Shown: positions 23,405 to 29,790 of the stretch, piece after piece
Layout: every line of letters begins with the position of its first letter
Position numbering within the stretch: position 1 is the first letter of the stretch
IMG/VR virus record: IMGVR_UViG_3300045944_000157
Span: 1-57,507 of that record
Origin: a virus
Reading direction: 5' to 3' (one strand)
DNA length: 57,507 bases
The notes under the pieces: model-generated
Told to the model about the DNA's origin: nothing
The model's input: only the letters and a program-made list of their open reading frames with translations
Databases searched by the model: none
Program-made: the position numbers and the translations under genes

Positions 23405-24010
23405 ATGACGAAAACTGCCAAAACCGTTGCCAAGTCGGAAGTCTCCTCCCGTGAGGAGCTGCTCGCCAGCGTCTCACAGTTTGAATTTCAAACTTGTGAG
23501 ATCGTCGGCGGACGGAATTTCCCCATTGGGGAGAAATTCGACTGCATCAAGGTCGGGGTTTCCGGCTACGGCAAGCCCTACACGGTCATCTCCGTCAACG
23601 GAGAAGACCGGTTCTGCGATCCGAAGAACCTCAAGGTTCTTAAGCCGATGACCGAAGCCAAGATCGCCGCCGCTAAAGCGGCGCTGGAAGAGGCAAAAGA
23701 GGCAACCCTGATCGTCGGCGGAACCATCAAGAATGAGAGTGAGAAAGCAGTTCTCATCTCTCATCATGGCTGGTTCAAGCCGAAGTGGTTTCCCAAGTCT
23801 CTGGTCACCAAGATTGGTGACCATGAAGACGGCGAGCAGAACCTCTATGAGGTTCCTCGTTGGAAAATCCATGCCGATCATGGTCCGGCTGGCGTGAAGG
23901 CTCTCGCGGCACTCCAAGATGGCTATGAAGCCATGTTGGAGCCGGAAGAAAAGCCGGAACCCAAGGTCGTCGTCCGTACCGGTAAGTATACCGGTAAGGT
24001 CAAGAAGTGA
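23405..24010 (+). CDS. unknown protein 1 of the hairpin-rich operon
   Basis: 201 residues from the ATG at 23405, behind AAAGGA. Mixed helix/strand sequence: a basic N-terminus (KTAKTVAKSEVSSREELLAS), a segment GEKFDCIKVGVSGYGKPYTV, an Ala/Lys helix (AKIAAAKAALEEAKEA), a GWFKPKWFPKSLV line and a Lys-rich tail. No family recognised. The coding sequence holds at least eleven hairpins (e.g. 23472-23501, 23583-23610, 23624-23641, 23802-23823, 23977-23996), giving near-palindromic codon runs. First gene of a tightly spaced operon. Confidence 0.7.
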   Translation: MTKTAKTVAKSEVSSREELLASVSQFEFQTCEIVGGRNFPIGEKFDCIKVGVSGYGKPYTVISVNGEDRFCDPKNLKVLKPMTEAKIAAAKAALEEAKEATLIVGGTIKNESEKAVLISHHGWFKPKWFPKSLVTKIGDHEDGEQNLYEVPRWKIHADHGPAGVKALAALQDGYEAMLEPEEKPEPKVVVRTGKYTGKVKK

Positions 24011-24088
24011 TCTCTGAAAAATCGCATGACCTCCCCTCCGAAAGGAGGGGAGAGCGGGCGATTTTGCCCTGAATGAGGAGCCAACAAA
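24011..24088 (+). repeat. conserved hairpin intergenic element, copy 1
   Basis: Fills the gap between two small genes. An 8-bp outer stem (24018-24025 with 24058-24065) encloses a perfect 9-bp hairpin with a GAAA loop (24031-24052). Then a GGGC-N6-GCCC segment and GAGGAGCCAA (24075-24084) precede the next ATG at 24089. The outer stem reads AAAATCGC/GCGATTTT here and differs from the other copies in a compensated way. Confidence 0.85.
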
Positions 24089-24265
24089 ATGCCATTTGAT
24101 CCCAATGATCTCGCTGAAATGCTCTTGGTAAAAGAGCACTTCATCGATGAGCGAAACTTCGCCATGTCGATGCGGGATTGGCCGAAAGTTTCTGTCATCC
24201 GACAGAAACTCAAGCACGTTGAAAACCGGATTGCTTCGATCCGGTTTCAGCAAAAGACCGCCTGA
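24089..24265 (+). CDS. unknown protein 2 of the hairpin-rich operon
   Basis: 58 residues, helical and charged (DPNDLAEMLLVKEHF, DWPKVSVIRQKLKHVEN, RIASIRFQQKTA). No family recognised. Ribosome-binding site GAGGAGCCAA. Contains perfect hairpins at 24120-24138, 24187-24210 (10-bp stem, ATCC loop) and 24223-24247, which together cover much of the 177-nt gene. Confidence 0.65.
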   Translation: MPFDPNDLAEMLLVKEHFIDERNFAMSMRDWPKVSVIRQKLKHVENRIASIRFQQKTA

Positions 24266-24331
24266 GAAATTGCATGGGATGGGGTCCACTGGACCCCATT
24301 ACGGGCAATTTCGCCCTTTTGAGGAGCCAAA
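24266..24331 (+). repeat. conserved hairpin intergenic element, copy 2
   Basis: Outer stem GAAATTGC/GCAATTTC (24266-24273 with 24305-24312), inner hairpin 24279-24299 (9 bp, ACT loop), GGGC-N6-GCCC segment, and GAGGAGCCAA at 24321-24330. The inner stem sequence is unlike copy 1 but remains perfectly self-complementary. Confidence 0.88.
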
Positions 24332-24586
24332 ATGCAAGTTCTCACGAAAGCACAGAAACTCGCTTTGAAGCGAGTTTTTGATCGGACGCCTCTTTTCGTC
24401 CTTTGGGACGGAAAGTGCTTCATGCCGACTTCCACCGAAGGGTGGAATGCTCACAAGAGACTGGATCAACCGACAATGACCTACCGGTCATTTCGGTACA
24501 CCGCAGTCACCAGCTTTGGGACGTTAATCGTCCCATGGTGTGGAATGTGGCTGGCCATCGAAACCGATGGCTACACCCACTCTTAG
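24332..24586 (+). CDS. unknown protein 3 of the hairpin-rich operon
   Basis: 84 residues, mixed helix/strand with several aromatic residues (QKLALKRVFDRTPLFVLWDG, PWCGMWLAIETDGY). No family recognised. Contains hairpins 24356-24377, 24392-24415, 24430-24447 (GAAG loop), 24482-24498, 24517-24535 and 24554-24571. Preceded and followed by conserved hairpin elements. Confidence 0.62.
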   Translation: MQVLTKAQKLALKRVFDRTPLFVLWDGKCFMPTSTEGWNAHKRLDQPTMTYRSFRYTAVTSFGTLIVPWCGMWLAIETDGYTHS

Positions 24587-24657
24587 AGATCGCATGATAT
24601 CTCCTCCGACTTGTCGGAGGGGATAGCGGGCAATCTCGCCCTATTGAGGAGCCAAAA
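24586..24657 (+). repeat. conserved hairpin intergenic element, copy 3
   Basis: Outer stem GAGATCGC/GCAATCTC (24586-24593 with 24630-24637) with one C-A mismatch, starting at the last base of the TAG stop. Inner hairpin 24599-24624 (11 bp with one G-U), GGGC-N6-GCCC, GAGGAGCCAA at 24646-24655. This is the only copy with an unpaired position in the outer stem. Confidence 0.83.
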
Positions 24658-24993
24658 ATGGTTGGAATGCTGAACATCGGTACAGTGTCCCATGGGACAC
24701 TGCGTCCGCAAGATTTGCTCCGTAGGTTTTCCCAAACCTACGAGCAATACTTCAGCGATGAAACGGATTACAATCCGTTTCTTTACATGGCAGCTAACTT
24801 GTTAGCTGCCACTCTGGATGATCTCGAAGGAGATCATGTTGCCGACCACATCTATGAGCATGTCGATTATACAATCGACAAGCTTATAGAGAAGCTGGAA
24901 GGCTTGGCTTCCCGTCATAACTGTTACTTCGGAACCACCGAAGGTGACGGTTCGGATTTCGGCTTCTGGCCGAATGAAGGCGGCGAAGCTTAG
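24658..24993 (+). CDS. unknown protein 4 of the hairpin-rich operon
   Basis: 111 residues, mostly helical in the middle (LLAATLDDLEGDHVADHIYE, HVDYTIDKLIEKLEGLAS), with an acidic Gly-rich tail ending NEGGEA. No family recognised. At least ten hairpins: 24683-24702, 24717-24745, 24760-24781, 24788-24811 (11-bp stem), 24818-24837, 24861-24880, 24881-24896, 24897-24912, 24927-24943 and 24958-24974. It is the densest stretch of the region. Confidence 0.65.
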   Translation: MVGMLNIGTVSHGTLRPQDLLRRFSQTYEQYFSDETDYNPFLYMAANLLAATLDDLEGDHVADHIYEHVDYTIDKLIEKLEGLASRHNCYFGTTEGDGSDFGFWPNEGGEA

Positions 24994-25065
24994 GAATTGC
25001 ATGACTTCCCCACTGAGAAATCAGTGGGGAATGCGGGCAATTCCGCCCTGAATTGAGGAGCCAAG
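24993..25065 (+). repeat. conserved hairpin intergenic element, copy 4
   Basis: Outer stem GGAATTGC/GCAATTCC (24993-25000 with 25037-25044), starting at the last base of the TAG stop. Inner hairpin 25006-25031 is 11 bp, perfect, with a GAAA loop. GGGC-N6-GCCC and GAGGAGCCAA (25055-25064) follow. Compared with copy 2, two outer base pairs change on both sides (AA/TT to GA/TC), a compensated change. Confidence 0.88.
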
Positions 25066-25287
25066 ATGACTGAAAGAGCACAACTTTTCGCCCAGAGACT
25101 TCGTGATCTGGACGAATGCATTGCTGAAAGCAAGGCATCGGAACACTACGATCCGAAAAACGACTACTGGACCCATCTCAAAGAGATGGAAATTCAGGCT
25201 TTCGCCAAAGGCGATGGTGTCGTTTGGCGGGTCAATGACCGGCCTTACATCGTCTTCGATACCATCGATAGCCGATGGTATTCCTGA
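25066..25287 (+). CDS. unknown protein 5 of the hairpin-rich operon
   Basis: 73 residues, helical N-terminus (RAQLFAQRLRDLDECIAESK) and beta C-terminus (GDGVVWRVNDRPYIVFDT). No family recognised. Contains hairpins 25087-25116 (9 bp with one mismatch), 25116-25138, 25173-25189, 25202-25214, 25230-25240 and 25258-25282 (9-10 bp). Confidence 0.62.
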   Translation: MTERAQLFAQRLRDLDECIAESKASEHYDPKNDYWTHLKEMEIQAFAKGDGVVWRVNDRPYIVFDTIDSRWYS

Positions 25288-25355
25288 GAAATTGCATGGG
25301 ATGCCCTCTCTCAGAGAGGGCATTACGGGCAATTTCGCCCTTTGAGGAGCCAAAC
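25288..25355 (+). repeat. conserved hairpin intergenic element, copy 5
   Basis: Outer stem GAAATTGC/GCAATTTC (25288-25295 with 25329-25336), inner hairpin 25301-25323 (10 bp, TCA loop), GGGC-N6-GCCC and GAGGAGCCAA at 25344-25353. The TGA stop of gene 5 abuts the element. Confidence 0.88.
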
Positions 25356-25535
25356 ATGATCCTGCTTTGGATATCGACATATATGTCGATCTTCACGATG
25401 GGAATTCTTGCCATCATTGTGGGGACTTCCCCACAATTCGGTTGGCCGGAATATTCCGCCACCATTCTTGCGATACTTTTCGGTATCGGCGCAGCAACGA
25501 CGTTGCTGGAAATTGGTCGGAGGGAACGTCGATGA
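25356..25535 (+). CDS. small membrane protein 6 of the hairpin-rich operon
   Basis: 59 residues from the ATG at 25356, which follows the conserved RBS. Two hydrophobic segments (IFTMGILAIIVGT and ATILAILFGIGAATTLL) suggest two transmembrane helices, with a basic tail. Hairpins 25373-25390, 25397-25415, 25416-25437 (9 bp, ACTT loop), 25447-25458, 25471-25488 and 25492-25508 fill the gene. The next gene starts on its stop (ATGA). Confidence 0.6.
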   Translation: MILLWISTYMSIFTMGILAIIVGTSPQFGWPEYSATILAILFGIGAATTLLEIGRRERR

Positions 25536-25615
25536 TCTACATTCTTGTTCCAGTGATAGCTTTGCTATCGTGGTACATCGTTTATCTCGAAACAACGAAA
25601 GGAGATCGCAAATGA
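25532..25615 (+). CDS. 27-residue membrane mini-protein
   Basis: ATG at 25532 overlaps the upstream stop; TGA at 25613-25615 overlaps the next ATG at 25612. Peptide MIYILVPVIALLSWYIVY followed by LETTKGDRK: one membrane segment. A hairpin at 25550-25573 lies inside. Overlapping start and stop codons on both sides argue for translation. Function unknown. Confidence 0.55.
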   Translation: MIYILVPVIALLSWYIVYLETTKGDRK

Positions 25616-25917
25616 AATGTCTCCACTTCGTTGGTTTCACCAACGAAGAACAAATCAGGAAGGCTTCCCGAATATTCGGGGAGCCTCATTTCATACATCC
25701 CAAATGGGATGTCAGAGCCGAGCAAGAATTGGATGTAGACGATGTAATCGTCTACGCCAATGGAACACCGAGGAGAGCGGAAGAACGTGAGTTCTTCCTG
25801 AGTGTGGGCGGCAAGCAAGGGGGTGGGCGCATGATGCGCCTGCCCCCTTTTTTTTGCTCAAAATTCAGCTACTATCGCAGACATGCGCTACATACCCGGA
25901 TACGAAGAACGCTATAG
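25612..25917 (+). CDS. unknown protein 8 of the operon; frame crosses a terminator
   Basis: 101 residues if read to the TAG at 25915. The first ~70 residues look folded (CLHFVGFTNEEQIRKASRIF, WDVRAEQELDVDDVIVYANG); the last ~30 are encoded by the terminator and by sequence overlapping the HNH gene, and are of odd composition. If transcription stops at the terminator, the message ends without a stop codon. A plausible reading is that the natural 3' end was lost or replaced when the HNH gene was inserted. Hairpins 25626-25648, 25661-25686, 25695-25712, 25735-25755 and 25779-25798 precede the terminator. Confidence 0.5.
   Translation: MKCLHFVGFTNEEQIRKASRIFGEPHFIHPKWDVRAEQELDVDDVIVYANGTPRRAEEREFFLSVGGKQGGGRMMRLPPFFCSKFSYYRRHALHTRIRRTL
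25817..25855 (+). terminator. strong intrinsic terminator ending the small-gene operon
   Basis: Fifteen-pair stem (25817-25831 with 25835-25849, including two G-U pairs and a 3-nt loop) followed by eight T residues. It is the clearest terminator in the window. It lies inside the reading frame of the last small gene and just before the HNH gene, so it insulates the operon from it. Confidence 0.85.
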
Positions 25918-26230
25918 AATAGATCAAAACGGCAATGTTTTCTGTAATCATAAGAATAGATTTCTGAAACCAACCCTGCACCCTTCAGGGTATCTATTTG
26001 TGTCTCTAGCAAAAGGGACAAAAAATTATCCATTGCGAAAGCAATACAAGATCAATTACTTAGTCGCACTTACTTATATCGGACCAAGGCCAAAGGGCTT
26101 GGTCTGTTGCCACAATGATGGGAACAAACTCAACAATCACCTCTCGAATATCAGATGGGACACCCAAAAATCGAACATCCACGATGCAATCGTGGCCGGT
26201 ACGTTTACCGGGCGACCACGTAAGCACTAG
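25883..26230 (+). CDS. HNH homing endonuclease-like protein
   Basis: 115 residues. A NUMOD4-like start (YIPGYEERYRIDQNGNVF) is followed by strand segments and an HNH core (GLVCCHNDGNKLNNHLSNIR, then WDTQKSN): His in CCHNDG, the Asn in NKLNNHLSNIRW, and the NIRW-x-T finish of the HNH_3 family. Such proteins cut DNA at a homing site and spread themselves. The composition is AT-rich and distinct from its GC-rich neighbours, pointing to recent transfer. It begins inside the last codons of the previous gene. Confidence 0.8.
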   Translation: MRYIPGYEERYRIDQNGNVFCNHKNRFLKPTLHPSGYLFVSLAKGTKNYPLRKQYKINYLVALTYIGPRPKGLVCCHNDGNKLNNHLSNIRWDTQKSNIHDAIVAGTFTGRPRKH

Positions 26231-26964
26231 TTTTTTCGCGCACGCGCGAGGGGGGGCAGCAGACACGCGATCCCGGTACTTAATCGTCCGGTCCCAAAAA
26301 AGCGATTTTCCAAAAGACCAGCTAAATCTTTGATCTGAAAGAATGTCGTGGACACACTAGAGGGGTGGCAAAATTCAAGAGGTATTTTTGCCCCCCTCTC
26401 AAATGTCAAATCCTACCCATACCCCCCATAGGTAGGAAAAAACTGGCGAAATGCCTGTCAAAGCGTTGATCTTAAAGATGCGGACGCTGTGGACGGTTCA
26501 ATCCGTACACATTCTGGCTGGCCAAAAAGCAGAAAGGCTCTCGCAACATTGGCCGAAGCCAGTCACGGAGCCTTTCGCTACTGGCGTTTCAACTCACCCC
26601 TCACAGGGTTTCGCTTACTTTGTCAGCTAAGTGGTTATAGGGCGCATGATGCCAATTGGCAATGCCAAAATAGCAGACATGCGATCCCTTTAGCACGGTC
26701 TTGTAAAGACACATGTTTGGCTGTCCCATAACGTAAGAATGTTTGCGTTTAACCAATTACCAAAAGTGGTAGTAACTTATTGATATCATTGATGATATTA
26801 ACGAAAACCTTATCACACGCAAGAATGTTTAAGTTATGGGACGAACAAACATGTTTCCTTACGCGCCCGTACTAACGTTCATCCCTTGATATCTGAGTGA
26901 AATCCGGTGGCAAAAATCGTCCGGTGCCGGTAAGGTTTTGGTTCGATCAGGGAGACGCACATTT
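26231..26964. other. 734-nt non-coding region with inverted and direct repeats
   Basis: No gene is supported. A hairpin with a 13-bp stem and one bulge lies at about 26362-26400. A 22-nt inverted pair with three mismatches (26711-26732 and 26833-26854) encloses about 100 nt of AT-rich DNA holding two copies of AAGAATGTTT (26735-26744, 26821-26830), a TACCA-AAAG-TGGTA hairpin (26758-26771) and ATATCAT-TG-ATGATAT (26783-26798). Repeats plus AT-rich core suggest a replication origin, or a regulatory region for the following operon. Confidence 0.55.
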
Positions 26965-27921
26965 ATGTCAAACAAGCATGCACCAGACCCGTTGGTCTAT
27001 CTGCCGCCAGAAGACGCAGAACGCTTCATGATCCTTATCATGACGCATCTGGTCGATTGGCCGCTCAAAACCGCTGAAAGTTTCAGAAATGCAGTTCTGG
27101 GAAACGGTGCCATTGCCGTCAATCCCCTGCTTGGCATCGAAAACGACAACGATGTCAGCTTCCTCAAATCATCCCTTAAGAAGGTGATTGCCGAAGGCCG
27201 AATGATCGATTTCGGCTTCATTCCCAATGAACTCTACAAGACTGAAAGTCTGCGCTCCCGTCGCATGTTTGAAAGCGGCGATTTCCAGCATCCCTACGAC
27301 ACTTGGCTGGGCATCGCATCGTGGGAAGGCGGTTCATGCGGCTACTATTTCACACCGCATCCCGCTGACCCAAGCATGATCCTGTGCATCGAACTCTATG
27401 GGGTATCGGTGCCGCAAGTCGGTGACGCCATCCTCATCTACGATATCATTTCCATAGAAGTGAAAGGCATCGGCCAAACGCTGGTCCATCCGGCACCGAT
27501 GAAGCATGTCCAAGGATACAGCACCTATTTTGGCCAGACTGAGGAAGAGGCTGGAGCGGCACGTGGCGCAAATACGCTGGACCCAATGGTCACCATGCTT
27601 CGTATCTTGGCTGATGCATCGATCCCAATTGTGGATCGACCGGCACCGGTCAAGCTGAACAAACACAGAGTGAAGAAAGGGCTGTGGGAAATCCCTGCCC
27701 ATACCGCTGTTCTGACCAAAGATTACGTCACCGCTTTTAGAGCCGCACAGGCTGGCATGCATGAAAAAGGTACGCATGCATCACCCGTGGCGCATTGGCG
27801 TAGAGCACATAAGAGAACGTTGGCCGATGGACGCATTGTCCCAGTTCGCTCGTCCAAGGTGAATTGGAGGGAGACGGAGGAACTGCACCGTCTGTTCTAC
27901 CGAGTACCGGAAAAGAAGTGA
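26965..27921 (+). CDS. conserved phage protein of unknown function
   Basis: 318 residues from the ATG at 26965 (an upstream in-frame start at 26938 is less likely). Predicted alpha/beta: helix DPLVYLPPEDAERFMILIMT near the N-terminus, strands in the centre (CGYYFTPHPADPSMILCIEL), and a C-terminal SPVAHWRRAHKRTLADGR line that recurs at the end of several unrelated phage proteins. No enzyme family is recognised. First gene of the early region; the ribosome-binding site GGGAG is 11 nt upstream. Confidence 0.6.
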   Translation: MSNKHAPDPLVYLPPEDAERFMILIMTHLVDWPLKTAESFRNAVLGNGAIAVNPLLGIENDNDVSFLKSSLKKVIAEGRMIDFGFIPNELYKTESLRSRRMFESGDFQHPYDTWLGIASWEGGSCGYYFTPHPADPSMILCIELYGVSVPQVGDAILIYDIISIEVKGIGQTLVHPAPMKHVQGYSTYFGQTEEEAGAARGANTLDPMVTMLRILADASIPIVDRPAPVKLNKHRVKKGLWEIPAHTAVLTKDYVTAFRAAQAGMHEKGTHASPVAHWRRAHKRTLADGRIVPVRSSKVNWRETEELHRLFYRVPEKK

Positions 27922-28178
27922 TGTACGGTACAGACATCGAGAAATGCATCGCTTGCGGTGACAATTCGGACGTGATCGACAGCCGTCCGGTCCCGGCAAC
28001 AGGTTTCAGAAGAAGACGGCGGCAATGTCCGCATTGCAAGCGCCGCTGGAGCACCTTCGAAGTGTCGGAAGAAACCTACAGGGTAATCCTTGCAACCGAG
28101 AAGCTTGAGCAACTGGCAGACACGCTGGAGGAACAGGCCAAATCACTAAGGCAACTGACTAAAGGAGAAACCGAATGA
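27921..28178 (+). CDS. NrdR-like zinc-ribbon protein
   Basis: 85 residues; the ATG overlaps the upstream stop (TGATG). CIACG near residues 9-13 and CPHCKRRWSTFEV near residues 35-49, together with VIDSRPVPATGFRRRRR between them, match the NrdR zinc ribbon (CxxC, V-DSR, RRRR, CxxCxxRFTTxE). The ATP-cone domain of NrdR is absent; a helical tail follows (LEQLADTLEEQAKSL). It probably binds DNA as a small regulator, or dimerises via the helix. Confidence 0.75.
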   Translation: MYGTDIEKCIACGDNSDVIDSRPVPATGFRRRRRQCPHCKRRWSTFEVSEETYRVILATEKLEQLADTLEEQAKSLRQLTKGETE

Positions 28179-28477
28179 GAAAGAACGAAAAGACAGCCTT
28201 GACGCCTGATGAGGTGTTGCGTGTAGCCTATGCAGACATCATTAGAGATATCGATCAGGACGATCTCGCCGCCCTGCTCAACGTGAATTCGGGGCGCGTG
28301 GCCGAGGCTGTCATCGCCATACGTTGGGCCATGCATAACCACAAGCTGATCTACAGGCACATCCAGAAACAGAAGAACGGCAGAAAGAAACTGGCAGTCG
28401 CGGAGGTCGTTGAAAACGGGCAGGGCACAATGAAATTCATAGAGGATGGCGACGGTCTGAGAATAACACATGGGTAG
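28175..28477 (+). CDS. HTH-like conserved phage protein
   Basis: 100 residues. The segment LAALLNVNSGRVAEAVIAIR with WAMHNHKLIY resembles a helix-turn-helix with the recognition helix NSGRVAEAV. A Lys/Arg stretch (KQKNGRKKLAVAE) follows. The start overlaps the zinc-ribbon gene stop by 4 nt. Probably a DNA-binding accessory of the upstream zinc-ribbon protein; no named family. Confidence 0.5.
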   Translation: MRKNEKTALTPDEVLRVAYADIIRDIDQDDLAALLNVNSGRVAEAVIAIRWAMHNHKLIYRHIQKQKNGRKKLAVAEVVENGQGTMKFIEDGDGLRITHG

Positions 28478-28505
28478 CAGGATTGGGCGAGGGAAAAAGG
28501 TCAAA

Positions 28506-28763
28506 ATGAAAGACCGCATCAAATGCAGGCTGATGGATGAAATCCTGAAAGGTAACAATATCTACATTGCCGAGACGGTACTTAGTGAGAAGTCCTTCCT
28601 TCTGTATGCCAACAATGACCAGCACACCGAGCCTTGTGACGATCTGTTTATGTGGAAGGGCTATGCCATGCCATTGGTGTCGCAGCCCGTTACGCTCAAG
28701 GATGCCTTGGCGATAGTCGATACACACTGGGACAGCAGGATAAAGATAAATGACATGGCGTGA
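28506..28763 (+). CDS. hypothetical protein
   Basis: 85 residues from the ATG at 28506 behind AAAAAGG (a frame-matching ATG at 28470 is an alternative). Contains RIKCRLMDEILKGNNIYIAE and a WKGYAMPLVSQPVTLKDALA line. No family recognised. Overlaps the following gene by 14 nt. Confidence 0.5.
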   Translation: MKDRIKCRLMDEILKGNNIYIAETVLSEKSFLLYANNDQHTEPCDDLFMWKGYAMPLVSQPVTLKDALAIVDTHWDSRIKINDMA

Positions 28764-29178
28764 TCATGGCATACACGCAAGGCTGCACAAGAACCTCACC
28801 GAACTGCTGAAGCGCGGTGAAGTGAACATCACGCTGACCTGTGTTCATATCAACCAGCCTGTCGAGGATGAACGCTTCCACGAGGGCATCTGGCAGTATC
28901 TGGCGCATGCTGGCGCTTTCGTGACCGGTCAGACTGACAGCGATGAAGCGTCACAGTGTTTCGGGTGCGAGAAAGACTGGACATGGAAACGTGTCATCCG
29001 TGGGTTTGTGCTCATGGAGTTTATCGATGTAAATGGTCAGAGCGCGATGGGTACGGTCACCGGATTGTGCCCTATATGTTGGGGTAATGAGCAGAGACTG
29101 TTGAAGGCATTCGAGCGTGATTTCGGCATCAAGCCGGATCAGATACGACGGGTGCATCACGAAGGGGGGCACGCCTGA
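28750..29178 (+). CDS. hypothetical zinc-binding-type protein
   Basis: 142 residues. A CFGCEKDW segment and a GLCPICWGNEQRLLKAFERD segment give two pairs of cysteines in CxxC arrangement, suggesting zinc binding. Helical N-terminus (RLHKNLTELLKRGEVNI). No family recognised. Its stop overlaps the start of the AlpA-like gene. Confidence 0.55.
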   Translation: MTWRDHGIHARLHKNLTELLKRGEVNITLTCVHINQPVEDERFHEGIWQYLAHAGAFVTGQTDSDEASQCFGCEKDWTWKRVIRGFVLMEFIDVNGQSAMGTVTGLCPICWGNEQRLLKAFERDFGIKPDQIRRVHHEGGHA

Positions 29179-29420
29179 TGATGAAATTCATGACGAACAG
29201 TGAAGCTAGATGCATCGTTGAGGATATGGGCGACCGTATCCTCACCACGGAACAGGTTCTGGAGATACTCCCGGTCAGCAAATCAACGCTGTGGAGACTG
29301 GAGAAACAGGGCATTTTCCCAAGGCACTTCAAGGTCGGTTCCCGCAAGAACGGTTGGCTGGAAAGCGATGTCCAAAGCTGGATCGATAATGTCCAAGAGG
29401 GCAACATCACCGTCAAATGA
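29178..29420 (+). CDS. AlpA-like MerR/excisionase-family regulator
   Basis: 80 residues. DRILTTEQVLEILPVSKSTL, then WRLEKQGIFPRHFKVGSRKN and GWLESDVQSWID match the AlpA/excisionase pattern (LxxxEVxxxLxVSxSTLxRxxxxGxFPxxxKxGxRxxxWxxxDVxxWI). It is a small winged-helix DNA binder. In temperate phages such proteins regulate excision or early genes. Sits in a run of genes coupled by overlapping stops and starts; the integrase is 20 kb away. Confidence 0.85.
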   Translation: MMKFMTNSEARCIVEDMGDRILTTEQVLEILPVSKSTLWRLEKQGIFPRHFKVGSRKNGWLESDVQSWIDNVQEGNITVK

Positions 29421-29782
29421 GGAACCTCAATCTGCTGAACGCCTACCGCTGTATCGGACCAGATATCATCAAATATTTCGGCAGCACAGGAGATCACACA
29501 TGTGGGTTCTTCGTGGTGCCGTCGCCCATCGACAAGGGCGAGATGAAGGTCATGGCATCGTCAGACTACGATTGGGACCATGTTTCGGTATCGCGTCCCA
29601 ATCGATGCCCAAACTGGACAGAAATGGAACATGTCCGACATCTGTTCTTCAAGGATGACGAAACTGTCATGCAACTGCATGTGCCAGTGGTTGACCACAT
29701 TTCGGTACACCCGAACTGTCTCCACATGTGGCGACCGCAAAAGCAGGAAATACCAAGACCACCTTCGATCTTGGTGGCTTAG
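29417..29782 (+). CDS. DUF7694-like conserved protein
   Basis: 121 residues. DWDHVSVSRPNRCPNWTEME and EMEHVRHLFFKDDETVMQLH, then HPNCLHMWRPQKQEIPRPPS, form a pattern I recognise from many phage proteins annotated as a DUF (DWDHVSVS, CPxWxEM, V-FH-P, LHLWRP). Function unknown. Overlaps the AlpA-like gene by 4 nt. Confidence 0.7.
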   Translation: MRNLNLLNAYRCIGPDIIKYFGSTGDHTCGFFVVPSPIDKGEMKVMASSDYDWDHVSVSRPNRCPNWTEMEHVRHLFFKDDETVMQLHVPVVDHISVHPNCLHMWRPQKQEIPRPPSILVA

Positions 29783-29790
29783 GGGTAGAT

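Larger units (their letters stand above)
21956..25855. other. hairpin-dense zone
   Basis: About fifty short inverted repeats occur between 23443 and 25855, in coding as well as non-coding parts, and further ones lie from 21956 to 22956 across the terminase small subunit gene. Typical stems are 6-11 bp, perfect or with one bulge, with 3-6 nt loops. Adjacent hairpins have unrelated stem sequences, so this is not a dispersed repeat. The density is far above anything seen in the structural or early genes. Confidence 0.8.

Noticed and set aside
23405-25855. CRISPR array or dispersed mobile repeat as the cause of the many hairpins
   Set aside because: The hairpin stems differ in sequence, there is no direct repeat with spacers, and the five intergenic copies conserve structure rather than full sequence.
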